Assembly (NCBI GenBank): GCA_015501605.1
Contig: JADNRZ010000028.1
Coordinates: 372,001 to 436,000, forward strand
Source of the DNA: Panaeolus papilionaceus
Taxonomy: Eukaryota > Basidiomycota > Agaricomycetes > Agaricales
DNA: 64,000 nt
Direction: 5' to 3'
Part shown: in pieces, positions 46,206 to 57,850 of the stretch
Position numbering within the stretch: the first letter of the stretch is position 1
Layout: each line of letters begins with the position of its first letter
Translations under genes and position numbers: made by a program
The notes under the pieces: generated by a model
What the model saw: only the letters and a program-made list of their open reading frames with translations
Told to the model about the DNA's origin: nothing
Databases searched by the model: none

Positions 46206-47575
46206 CAGCCATGGAGGCTAGAATCATTAATGAAAGACTGTCTTTCGACAGTGAGTGTTCATTTATCAGAACTGTCCATGGACAGTGACTGTCAATAGGC
46301 AGTGGGCTGGCTTTTGTCAGTGGGGGGGGATTTTCCGGGGGTGGGGGATGGGTAGGGGGTGGGTAGGGGCATATAGGGGGTGAAATAGGTGATATTCCGG
46401 GGGTAGGAGGATGGGTAGGGGGTTGGGGATAGGGGGGATGGATGGGGGATACCGGATAGGGGCTGGTGGCTTATCTGGCTGGGTGGGGGTAGGGGAAATG
46501 TTGTCGGATAGATATGATATGGGTATGGGGCTGTAGAGAAAAAAATCAGGATCCCGGAATGGGTATTTTCGGGGTGGGGGGATCAGTGGTTGGCGAGCAA
46601 TTAAGGAAATACACTCTCAGAGCTGGCGATAAATCAAAATAAATCGAAAAAATAATATAAATCGCAAATAGCGCGCTCATTTCTGCTCCGATTAGGCTGA
46701 AATTTTGAACGCAGCCTCCCACATATGATCCCTATCGACCCTTAAAAAATGTTTTTTTACATGGGTCACTTGAAAAGCCCCTATCTTTGGCCCAAACAGT
46801 ATCCTGCTCCATATTGCACCGCTCTGGGCACTATTTTGGGCGATCTATATATCATTAGAAAGCTATTAACAGCCTCTATAAGATCCCACCATCTGATCTG
46901 CCAAATTGTACCAGCAACCCAGCAGATCAGGTTCGCTTTTTCTGCTTTTTCAGCCCCTATTCCCCCTACTACAATTATTTCCTCAATATTGCTTCGCTTT
47001 TGGCACCATTTGGGGGGATATATATATCATTAGAAAGGTATACACTATATCTATCTATTCATGTAGTCTGATCTGCCAAATATGGCCACAGAAGCAGCAG
47101 ATCTGCTCTGGTTATTGTGCATTGATTAAATGAGCCCCTATTTACAAATCAAATCTTCGTCCTGATCAGGAATATTAGTGTGATGTCATTGATCCCATTT
47201 AATCTCATCAATCCTCATTAATTAGCTTCGCTTTTTTGGGATATTGGCATCACTGATCTGCTTCCAGGCACTAATGACACCACATCAATTAATTAATCCT
47301 CCCCCACAAATATTGCAGCATTAATTGAACCGCTTTTTAGCTATTTTTTATTATACATATATATATCACCAGAAAGCTACAAATGTCTACTTTCAGGATC
47401 TGAAAACAGATCATAAATGTTGTGTTTGTGGAGGGAGCAATTGCATTTCGCATTTTGGGTACTAGAGCGTGGGAACACCTCTTGATCCTCCTTCTCCTCC
47501 TCCCCCCTCCGCTTTTTTGGCTTCATTCCTCCACTCTCCCTGCAGCTATCAACCTGAAACTTGGCACATCTCTTC
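46206..47575. repeat. Left arm of the fold-back element
   Basis: Includes a G-rich array (GGGGGTGGGTAGGGG, 46320-46470) and three diverged ~170-340 bp spaced repeats, each carrying ATATATATCAT(T/C)AGAAAG (near 46847, 47023) or ATATCACCAGAAAG (47360). Confidence 0.85.
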
Positions 47576-48754
47576 ATATACATCATTAAATGGATCTCAC
47601 CAGCCTAATAGTCAACATAAACACTATGTTGCATTCTATCAGCATAATAATACATATTTCCTTAAATTCACAAAAAAGCGCACCAAATTTTAATGCTTCT
47701 GTATGATGTATGCCAGTAAATGATATTCATATATAAATACTGCATACTGGGGATATGAAATCCAATGGAAGTGCATTATATATCTCTATATTTGCATGTA
47801 GAATTAGCAAAATGGACATTTTTGTTAGTCTGAACTTCTATGGCTTTTTCCATTGGTATTTCCCTCCATATATAATCTCTGGCATTGTCTAAGCGTTGTC
47901 TAAGTGTTTATATACACCATATGTAATGTTCCACACAACCCACCACCTGATATATTGAGCCACATTTGTAGTATTGGCCATATATTTATGGAGGGCTTAA
48001 AATACACTATTCTGCACTTTACTATACCATAGCAGTCCTATTTGTATTTTATAACTAGCAGGAAACGAATATATTAACTCTAGTTACACGATGCAAAAAA
48101 CCCCAAGTGATTTGGACAAGTGTAGCCATCTGAATGTTCAAAATGGTGTGCAACCATCATAGTTGATACTAGGTGTTTCAAGAATACACACAATCACCAC
48201 TACATCAAACTCCTTCTGACCGCTTTTTTGAGGCTCTACCCTTCCACAATGATCCAAATCACTTCAAACCTTTTGTAAACATTATATATCATGTCTCCTG
48301 ATCCATCTGTATGTTCTGATTAAATTATTTTGTTGCTGATCCTTTGTCAGAAGCTTATCAGTGGAAATTTGAACGATTTTGAGAACTGCTCAGAATCCTT
48401 TGGGGGTGGGCTACTTTTGAAGGCACAATTGAAGCGTCCTCAGAACAGTTTGGTGCATGTTGGAGCGGTCAATATTCATGAAGATATTCACAAATTACTA
48501 TTCTGCATAACCTGAGGTATCATTTAGTGTTTTCTATTCTGTTGCTTGAACTTTTGAAGCGGTTGAGTGTCAAATTCAATGCTTTTACATGTTATGAGTA
48601 ATATGCATGAGGGCTTTCAGCAGTAGAGGAGCCAAAAGGATGTATTATTGGGTATATATGGTGCAAATATGGTATTTTGATATGTAATTGGTGAATGGAA
48701 TGAGTGGAACCTTTTCAATTTCTATATAAGCGGAGATATGGACATATATATGGT
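47576..48754. other. Central spacer of the fold-back element
   Basis: About 1.2 kb of AT-rich unique sequence without coding support or internal repeats that I could identify. Confidence 0.5.
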
Positions 48755-50129
48755 ATATGTAGAGGTGTGCCAAGTTTCAGGTTGATAGCTGCAGGGAGAG
48801 TGGAGGAATGAAGCCAAAAAAGCGGAGGGGGGAGGAGGAGAAGGAGGATCAAGAGGTGTTCCCACGCTCTAGTACCCAAAATGCGAAATGCAATTGCTCC
48901 CTCCACAAACACAACATTTATGATCTGTTTTCAGATCCTGAAAGTAGACATTTGTAGCTTTCTGGTGATATATATATGTATAATAAAAAATAGCTAAAAA
49001 GCGGTTCAATTAATGCTGCAATATTTGTGGGGGAGGATTAATTAATTGATGTGGTGTCATTAGTGCCTGGAAGCAGATCAGTGATGCCAATATCCCAAAA
49101 AAGCGAAGCTAATTAATGAGGATTGATGAGATTAAATGGGATCAATGACATCACACTAATATTCCTGATCAGGACGAAGATTTGATTTGTAAATAGGGGC
49201 TCATTTAATCAATGCACAATAACCAGAGCAGATCTGCTGCTTCTGTGGCCATATTTGGCAGATCAGACTACATGAATAGATAGATATAGTGTATACCTTT
49301 CTAATGATATATATATCCCCCCAAATGGTGCCAAAAGCGAAGCAATATTGAGGAAATAATTGTAGTAGGGGGAATAGGGGCTGAAAAAGCAGAAAAAGCG
49401 AACCTGATCTGCTGGGTTGCTGGTACAATTTGGCAGATCAGATGGTGGGATCTTATAGAGGCTGTTAATAGCTTTCTAATGATATATAGATCGCCCAAAA
49501 TAGTGCCCAGAGCGGTGCAATATGGAGCAGGATACTGTTTGGGCCAAAGATAGGGGCTTTTCAAGTGACCCATGTAAAAAAACATTTTTTAAGGGTCGAT
49601 AGGGATCATATGTGGGAGGCTGCGTTCAAAATTTCAGCCTAATCGGAGCAGAAATGAGCGCGCTATTTGCGATTTATATTATTTTTTCGATTTATTTTGA
49701 TTTATCGCCAGCTCTGAGAGTGTATTTCCTTAATTGCTCGCCAACCACTGATCCCCCCACCCCGAAAATACCCATTCCGGGATCCTGATTTTTTTCTCTA
49801 CAGCCCCATACCCATATCATATCTATCCGACAACATTTCCCCTACCCCCACCCAGCCAGATAAGCCACCAGCCCCTATCCGGTATCCCCCATCCATCCCC
49901 CCTATCCCCAACCCCCTACCCATCCTCCTACCCCCGGAATATCACCTATTTCACCCCCTATATGCCCCTACCCACCCCCCTACCCATCCCCCACCCCCGG
50001 AAAATCCCCCCCCACTGACAAAAGCCAGCCCACTGCCTATTGACAGTCACTGTCCATGGACAGTTCTGATAAATGAACACTCACTGTCGAAAGACAGTCT
50101 TTCATTAATGATTCTAGCCTCCATGGCTG
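48755..50129. repeat. Right arm of the fold-back element
   Basis: Reverse complement of 46206-47575, including the C-rich copy of the G array at about 49860-50010. Confidence 0.85.
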
Positions 50130-50354
50130 TTAAATTGTAATGTACTTCATGTCATACATTAGATATAGTTAATATAATTTTTTTTTTAATCAACTCGCAC
50201 TGCAATCTAAAAATAGATGGATTGGGTGAGCAATCCGTGGAACGCCGCATGTCAATGACTCATGCCACGCGCGGTTGATAACTCTTTCTTTCTGCTTCCA
50301 CCAACGCACGCACTACATTTTCTCCAACAAACTTAACAAACCACTACTGTAACT

Positions 50355-50669
50355 ATGTCTGCTCCACGTTCAAGCACCCGTCTTAAGGCAAAAAAAGCTG
50401 CAAGTTCTTCTGTTACCAAGCCTGCTAAGCTGAGTCCAACCAAACCCGGCCGCAAGCGTGCTATCTCCTCTCTCGAAAATTCTGCCAAAGCCAAGAGAGC
50501 CCGAAAGGGTGAAAATGAAGGGGATGAGGATGGGGATGGGGATGTTGCAATGCTTGTTGGGGACACAGGGGAGAACGAGGATAAGATGGAAGTTGATGAG
50601 GCAGAGGATGAAGGGGTGGATGATGATGATGAGGTAGAGGATGACGATGACGATGTTGAGGAAGAGGAA

Positions 50670-50704
<35 letters not shown>

Positions 50705-52685
50705 GGCAGAGAAAGAGGAGGAGGACGAGGATGAGGAGGACGAGGAGGACGAGGAGGAGGAGGACAATGACGACGATGAAGCAGAGAAGGACAAGAAGGG
50801 AAAAGCCAACATAATGAAGAAGAAGTATGTATTTTCTCTTCTTGATATTCGCTGTACAATCTAACTGTGTGCCAGATCGTCTGCAGCCAAGGCTCCCGCT
50901 AAAGGAGGAAAAAGATCCAAGGGTAAAATTGATTCGACTTCGAAGGATGTTCTTGCGTATGTCACAAATTTTGAATTTTCATCAAGTATTTATACTAATA
51001 TATATTATAGGACAAAAGATCGTCTCAAGAAGATGGGTATACCTGTTGGTCCTCCACCACGTTGCCATCCAAAGAAGGTAGAGGTCCAGGAGACTGCTGC
51101 AGCTCCCAGTGTTGATGTTCCTATGCACGAGGACTCTCCTGCTCTTGACGACTTTTTCGATATCGACACCTCTAACGAAATCACTCTTGACACCTCTCCT
51201 GGTGTTGCTCTTGACGCCTCTCCTGACATTGCTCCTGAGACTGCTCCTGAGGTTTCCAACCTTTCCAACAATCCTGTTTCTGATGAACTCAATGTCTACG
51301 ACTTTGAGGACACCTTCACTGAGAAAGATAAACTTCAGGGTGCGTCAACTACTACCGACGGGACTATCCGAGGGAAGGCCGCTCGAAAGGATATTACCGA
51401 TACTCCTCCCCCTGCTATTTCTTCAGCAAGTAACCCCAAGCGATGGGTCGCTCTTTACACCAGTTCCGAAAATCCCAGTGGAATTGGTTTAGATCTGCCA
51501 CCAACTTGTCAAGCAAAGGTTACAGCTAAGGAGTATAGTCTTCAGTCTGTGTTGACGTTGTTGGAGAGCCAATTATCCTACATAAAGAGTATGTCTATTT
51601 TATTTTGGATTGTGACTCTTCTAATTATTCCTAATTTTAGATACACCCCGTGCAGTCTTCTTTGTCCACAATCGCAATTTTTGGGTTTTATGTGGAATCT
51701 ATGATTCGGTTATGACAAAGGCAGACTATGCAGACCCTGACGATGATCTCTGGTTTGAAGAGGATGGGGAGTTGGTGATTCATGTCTTAATGGTGAGCAA
51801 TAATACTTGGAATATATCATTCATCCCAATTAATACATGCATATTCAGAGCACTTTTCAAATTTTTCCTCCTTCCTTGTCAGCTGTTCCAAACCTTCTCC
51901 ATAGTCGCTCTCGTTCTACTAGTGCAGGCAGGCGCTCTATGACCCCAAACTCTCCACTCTCTGAGTATGCTATGTCCATTGATCCTCCTCCTGAAACGCT
52001 TAAAGATCTTCCACTCACTGATGTTGATCATGCGATCATCAATCATCTCAACATGCCCACCGACATCCTCTGGCTCTATGACAAGAGCCCAATTACCAAT
52101 CTCTACCAGGCTTACCAACGCTGGAAACTCATCACCTCTAGTGTCGAGCTGCTGGACGAAAAGAAGAAGAATGGCACATGGCCCTCCAAGTTGAAGGCCA
52201 CTCATGAGGACATCATTACTCTTATCAACAACAAAACCACTTTCTATGGCTACTGGAAGCCAAAGTTTTCTCTTGTTGATGGCAACAATCCTCGTCACAA
52301 GAAGGTCTTCGACTGGCTCAACACAGACTTGCACACACCACTCTCTGGAAAGGAGGAGGATATCTTTGAAGGAGGTACTGGAAAATTGCAATCGCTTCTC
52401 ACATCTTGGCTTAAGAAAGTAGCTGAGGAGGAGGCAGAGGAGGAGGAAGCTGAGGCATGGGAGGAAGCAGAGGCAGAGGGGAGCAGTCAGAAGAAGTCCA
52501 AAGGGAAGAAAAAAGCGGACAAGGGAAAGGGAAAGGAGAAGGAGAAGGAGAAGGAGAAGGGGAAGGAGAAGGAGAAGGAGAAAGTTACAGAGAAGGCAAA
52601 GGAGAGGGCAAAGGAGAAGGAGAAGAGCAAGGAAAAAGAGAAGCGAAAGGAGAGGAAGAAGAAGACTGTAGCAGATAGCGAGTAG
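50355..52685 (+). CDS. Lys/acidic hypothetical protein of the CACT element, five exons, 705 aa
   Basis: Function unknown. Exons 50355-50824, 50876-50956, 51011-51588, 51641-51792 and 51849-52685 join in frame to 705 residues with no stop. Order: a basic N-terminus (STRLKAKKAA, PGRKRAISS); a long Asp/Glu run coded by GAT/GAG triplets (50590-50790); a Lys-rich part; an Asp/Thr/Pro-rich region; then folded-looking segments (RAVFFVHNRNFWVLCGIYDS, YDKSPITNLYQAYQRWKL, WLNTDLHTPLSGKEEDIF); and a KEKEKEK tail from GAGAAG repeats (52520-52660). It lies 125 bases upstream of the CxC5/CxC6 gene on the same strand, so the two may act together. It differs from its neighbour in being undamaged. Confidence 0.7.
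50590..50790 (+). repeat. GAT/GAG triplet repeat coding an acidic tract
   Basis: Pure GAT run at about 50671-50703, flanked by GAG/GAC mixtures, in frame in the first exon of the Lys/acidic gene. Confidence 0.85.
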
Positions 52686-52810
52686 TGAGTTGATACATCT
52701 ACGAACACTTCCATACTTTTGTTGAATAAACTGTGATTAGTCTGTGTCTTTACCTATGGCAGCTGCTTGCATTTTTCCTGTCCATCTTTCTCAAATCATT
52801 CACCTTTCAA

Positions 52811-54889
52811 ATGCTTGCACTGCTTTCATTCATCCCCATCGTATCTGCCACATCCAATACCTCCCCATTTCCAGACATCCCTTTCTCAACATTTAGCTCC
52901 TTTATTCAGAGCAATTTCAACAACAACATATCATTGTCCTCTACCCTTGTTATTCTGTTCAGCCTTCTGGAGAATCCTGATCTTCTTAACCTTCACTTCC
53001 GACAAAAGATTAGAATTTCTGGAACAGAGCGGACATCCAGTGTTTGGATAGATGCTCTTGCTCACCTCCTCATCCGTCGTTTTGATGATGATACCTCACT
53101 CCTCCTCAACTCCCATGCTACTCCAGAGAAATTTGGAGACATTCTTCATCAGCTAGCAGTCAACCTCAAGTTAAAACCCTCCTTCCAACAACGTGGTCAC
53201 ATGTCTTCACTAAAGCCAATCAACACTGCAGCTATTGAACCTGTCTATGTCATTGCTCCTACTGTCTTCCAATGTCAAATGCCTAACTGCCAGCCTCGCT
53301 CCCTACACTTTTACATGAAGCATGATGATGTTGCACAAGTCAACCTTATCAAATCTTCCACATACCATCCATATAGCTATGTGGTTGGAGCACGATGCAG
53401 ACATGGAACAGGTGCTGGCTGCAAGACAACATATCTACCAGATACCTGGTATTGGTCAACACCTGATACAGATCACAAAGAAGAACTCCTACAACCAGAT
53501 GCCCGTTATTTGAAGATTGGACAGTCACTGTGGTCAGATCGTGTTTTTTCCTCTGCTGTATGCAATGCAACATACAATCTCCATGCTTCTTCATCAGCCT
53601 ACAAGGAATTCTGGAATGACAGCTTTTCATCTGAAAATCCCAACAACCTTGTATCGCGTCGACACATTTGGCAGGCATTTATTCAAGAATCCACTTGTCT
53701 GATTTCTAGCAACACCTCTGTTGACCTTACTATTCCCTATAATTCTTCCATCGACTCCTTGACAAAACATGCATTCCAACAGCTGGGACAGAAAGGCCAA
53801 CTTCCCAACATGGCTACACATTCCTGCAGTGACTGCACACAGCCATACCGAGAATCAGTAGACGATGAACCAGACATTTCCTCTGAAGATACAGTCAACA
53901 TGCGTGTTGTGGATGGCATTGTGACTGGTCCTGTGCATTGTGCTCGTCCTGGCTGTACCAGTGCTCTGGCTAACTATTGTGGAGAATCCTACTGCCATGA
54001 TCATGTTGCTCAGTATGGAGCCTTGTGTCGTATGGCAGACTGCTCTTGACAAGTTGTACAAGGAACCAAGGCATGTCGACTTCACCAAACCCAATGGAAC
54101 AAATGGAATAGTGCAAATCGTCGAAGTGACTTTCTTGGAGTTGCTCGTGTTATTCATTGGAATGGAGAGAGAAACCCATGGCAGCCCACTCCTAATCACC
54201 AGCCCAATCCCCATGACCAGGATGACCCAGAGCCAATTACATTCAAGCATTACTTTTCCCCAACAAAGTACTACTGTGTGGAGACTCTCTGCGCTCCATG
54301 TGGTGTTGTCATTGCTTGGGCATTGTTTGCCAAATCAGAGTCTCCAACAAACATTATGTCCTTTCTCACATCAGTTTATCCCACTCCTGAACTACGACCT
54401 TCATTTATCTGCATTGACAAAGCCTGCATCGTTCTTAAAACAGTGACTAAAAATCCAACTTTCAAAGGGTGGTTGGACACAACTCGCTTCATTGTTGACT
54501 CCTACCACTATAAAAACCATAGCAAGACAGATGCACTTTGTCAAGAATTTTGCAACCCTGCTCCAGAAGATGGGTCAAGTCCAAATTTGGTTTTAAAAGT
54601 AAGGACCAACACTGGCCAGACTGTTTGGAAAAGAGTATTCAATACCCAGGTTTGATTTTGATTCTACTTACTTCACAAATGTGTGTTAATGTATTCTCTA
54701 CAGGCATGTGAACAACTTAATGCATGGCTTGCTGGGTATGAGTATATTCTGAAAAAGTTCACCATCTGGAACTTCAACTGGTTTTTGCATGCTATCTTAT
54801 ATATCCACTCCAAGAAGGTTCTAAAGAAAAGGGCTCAAAAATCTGATAGTACTGACTCAGAGGACTCTGACACAGATGATGATGATTAG
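52811..54889 (+). pseudogene. CxC5/CxC6 KDZ-associated transposase-like protein, one nonsense codon
   Basis: The ATG at 52811 opens a frame with CQMPNCQ and GARCRHGTGAGCKTTYLP (CxC5-like cluster), then VVDGIVTGPVHCARPGCTSAL ... CHDHVAQYGALCRMADC (CxC6-like cluster). After a TGA at 54047-54049 the same frame continues in family sequence (QVVQGTKACRLHQTQW, CVETLCAPCGVVIAWALF) to a DDE-like set: FICIDKAC, FIVDSYHYKNH and, after the intron at about 54650-54702, ACEQLNAWL. It ends in an Asp/Ser tail at 54889. CxC5/CxC6 clusters are described as KDZ-associated. Probably the mobilising gene of the CACT element, disabled by a single codon. Confidence 0.8.
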
Positions 54890-55088
54890 TTATATAAACT
54901 AGAACAGTATTTTCATGGTCATGTATTACTATAAATCTGGAAGTGATATACCAGACTCCCTACCAAGTCTGTAGGGAGTCTGTAGGGAGTCTGTATACCC
55001 CCCTTTGGCTTATTATGTCAGAAAAGTAAATTTGAGCAAATATGTGAAAAGTCTGTAGAGAGTCTGTAGAGAGTCTTATGAGTCCCTA
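54890..55088. repeat. Subterminal repeats of the CACT element
   Basis: AGTCTGTAGGG or AGTCTGTAGAG occurs at least five times between 54968 and 55078, just inside the right terminus. A related CTACAGACT lies inside the left terminus (42519). Confidence 0.75.
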
Positions 55089-55118
55089 GGGACTCCCTAG
55101 GGTAGTCAGGGGAGAGTG
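55089..55118. repeat. Right CACT-type terminal repeat
   Basis: GGGACTCCCTAGGGTAG then TCAGGGGAGAGTG. Inverted copy of 42453-42482 with one mismatch. Confidence 0.8.
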
Positions 55119-57806
55119 AGAAGTTCTGCAAAAAAGGACGCCAACTCCAAACTCCGCCCATGCCAAGACTATCGCCATCTGAATGAAGGAACTGTCAAAA
55201 ACGCTTACCCGCTACCCCTTGTCACCGACCTCATGGATAAACTCAAAGGCGCCAAGTACTTCACCAAGCTTGATGTCCGATGGGGTTACAACAATATCCG
55301 CATCAAGGAAGGAGACAAATGGAAAGCCGCCTTCAAGACCAAATTCGGACTCTTCGAACCCTTGGTCATGTTTTTTGGCCTCTGTAACTTGCCTGCTACG
55401 TTCCAATCGATGATGGACAACATCTTCATCAAGCAGATCGACAACGGTTATGTGATCATCTACATGGACGACATCCTTATCTACGCCACAAACGAAGAAG
55501 ACCTCGAACAATACACCAAAGAAGTGCTGCAGATTATGAAAGACAACGACTTATACCTGAAACCCGAAAAATGCGAGTTCACCAAAAACAGTGTGGCTTA
55601 CTTAGGATTTGTCATTGAACATAACAAGATCTCCATGGACCCCTCGAAACTCGCTGGAATTAAAGAATGGCCCGCTCCCAAGACCCTCAAACAAGTCCGA
55701 TCATTCTTAGGCTTTGGCAACTTCTACCGAAAATTCATCCGACATTACTCCGACATTGCCCGACCCCTGAACGACCTCCTTAGGAAAGAACGCCCCTTCG
55801 AATGGGGAGAAGCCCAACAAGCCGCATTCGACAACCTGAAAGAACGATTTTCCCAAGAACCCATACTCGCCATGCCCGACCTCAACCGACCTTTCCAAAT
55901 AGAATCGGACGCCTCCCAATATGCTTATGGAGCCGTCCTGACTCAGACTGACTCCAACGGAAAACGCCACCCTGTCTGCTTCCTTTCTCGATCATTCTCC
56001 CCTGCCGAACAGAACTATCAGATCTTCGATCGCGAACTCCTCGGAATTATCCGCGCCATAGAAGAATGGAAACATTACATCCTGGGATCTCCTCACACGA
56101 CCACTATCCTCTCCGATCACAAGAACCTTACCTATTGGCGCTCCCCTCAGAAGCTCAATGGCTGACAAGCACGCTGGTTCCTTATCCTATCTGAATATGA
56201 CCTTAACCTTGTTCACACCCCAGGAGATAAAATGATCCAATCTGATGCACTATCCTGACGACCTGACTTAGTCCCAGAAGGTGATAATGAAGAAAACACC
56301 GACATCACAGTACTCCCCGACTCCCTATTTGTCAACCTTATTGATCTCGAACTCCAAGAAAGAATCGCCACCACCAAATTGCTTGACAAAGATGCCACGA
56401 AAGCACTGGAATTATTATTATCCAACAAAAATGTATCTTCGGGAACCTCCCTCAATGACTGGTCCTATGAAGAAGGTGACTATGGGAAACTTCTCTTCTA
56501 CAAAGAAAAGGTCTACGTCCCTAAAGATAATGAACTCCGCCGCTCCATTGTTCACCATTTCCACGACACCGCTTCTGCCAGACACCCAGGAGAGTTAGAA
56601 ACGTTCAACTCTATCTCCGCCACACATTGGTGGCCCGGGATGCGACAATTCATCAAGACATACATCAAAGGATGTGCCACCTGCCAACAGTTTAAGATCA
56701 ATCGCAACCCGACACGACCAACTCTAGTTCCGATTGAACCCCCGAATTCTCTTAAACCCTTTGCCCAGACATCTATGGATCTTATCACCAACCTTCCGCC
56801 ATCAAAAGGATTTGACTCCATTCTTTCCGTGGTGGACCACGGCCTAACGAAGGGGGTAATTTTGCTACCTTGCACGAAAACGATCAATTCAGAAGGCGTC
56901 GCCAAGCTCCTACTCGACAACCTTTACAAATGTTTTGGATTACCTGACTCCATTACTTCAGACCAAGACCCTAGATTCGCCTCCCACGCCTTCAAAGAAC
57001 TCCTAAAACTCCTCAAAATCGAATCCAGACTTTCCACCACTTACCACCCACAAACCAATGGCACAACAGAACGTTACAATCAAGAAATCGAAACCTACCT
57101 CTCCATTTACTGCATTTCCAACCCAGAAGACTGGGTCGACACACTCCCTATCCTCGAATTCACACACAATAACCGCTGACATTCTGACCGCCGACACACC
57201 CCATTTGAACTCATGTTAGGAACTAACCCCACTCAAATCCCGATTGCCTTCGAACATTCTATTCACCCTTCTGTAGAAGACAAACTTGGAACCCTTGTCC
57301 AAATGCGTCAAGAAGCAATCGCCGCTCACACTCACACCAGAAACCGTATGATCACCCGCAGCAGAAACCCTCACACGCCTTTCAAACTCGGACAACAAGT
57401 ATGGTTAGAAGCAAAGAACCTCCGACTTGGTACCAATAAGAAAATTTCCTCCAAACGTCAAGGACCATTTCCGATCTCCGAAGTCTTAGGACCCGTCACG
57501 TATAGACTCCGACTCCCTTTCTATTGGAAAATTCACGATGTCTTCCATGCCAACCTTCTTACTCCCTATCACGAAACCCCAGAACATGGTCCGAACTTCC
57601 CAGAACCACCGCCTGACCTTATCAGCGGAGAAGAAGAATACAAAGTCGAATCTATTCTCCACCATCGAGGGAAACCTCCCAATAGAGAATATATGGTATC
57701 ATGGAAAGGCTTCCCACCGTTTCATAATTCCTGGGAACCAGAAGACAACTTTGTCAACGCCCCTGATATCCTTTCCGCCTATAAAAGAAGATGCAAACTC
57801 ATCTAA
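55119..57806 (+). pseudogene. pol: Ty3/gypsy (chromovirus-type) Pol, 5'-truncated, three nonsense codons
   Basis: Single frame from RT to chromodomain. RT shows [30 protein letters not shown] and YMDDILIY. RNase H shows [13 protein letters not shown] and [12 protein letters not shown]. The integrase zinc finger is HHFHDTA ... CATCQQFK; core residues are in TSMDLITNLP, TSDQDPRF and TTERYNQEIE. A C-terminal chromodomain follows (YKVESILHHRG, YMVSWKGFP, SWEPEDNF). TGA replaces codons at 56163, 56256 and 57177; in each the context (NG-QARW, ALS-RPDL, NNR-HS) expects Arg in related elements. No frameshift. The protease, gag and 5' LTR are missing where the CACT element ends. Confidence 0.93.
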
Positions 57807-57850
57807 AACTCCCAACAACCATCCTTTCAACAGCAACAACCAACTTTACT

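Larger units (their letters stand above)
46206..50129. mobile_element. 3.9 kb fold-back element with ~1.37 kb inverted arms
   Basis: Starts CAGCCATGGAGGCTAGAATC at 46206 and ends with its complement at 50129. The arms (46206 to ~47575 and ~48755 to 50129) appear identical over nearly all their length, then diverge abruptly. The ends are of the same type as the KDZ elements here, including CTGTCCATGGACAG. No transposase or other gene; small frames at 46749-47133 are duplicated in the arms and are non-coding. It lies against the truncated KDZ transposase, with no matching flanking duplication. Confidence 0.85.
42453..55118. mobile_element. 12.7 kb CACT-ended element with CxC5/CxC6 gene, internally invaded
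   Basis: The two 30 bp ends (42453-42482 and 55089-55118) are inverted copies with one mismatch, starting CACTCTCCCCTGA; both are followed inward by CCTACAGACT-type subterminal repeats. They enclose a Lys/acidic protein and a KDZ-associated CxC5/CxC6 protein, plus nested insertions at 43009-50129. Flanks do not match: the left flank is the minus-strand gypsy gag, the right flank a different plus-strand gypsy pol, with no target duplication. The two ends may therefore derive from different copies joined by recombination. Confidence 0.65.

Noticed and set aside
46749..47133. Two small frames duplicated at 49201-49585
   Set aside because: They are duplicated only because they lie in the inverted arms; no coding features.
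50333..50859. Ser-rich and His/Pro-rich frames opposite the acidic tract
   Set aside because: Created by GAT/GAG triplets read on the other strand.
54047..54049. TGA in the CxC5/CxC6 gene considered as selenocysteine
   Set aside because: No selenoprotein machinery is expected in these fungi, and the TGA-only decay pattern across elements explains it more simply.
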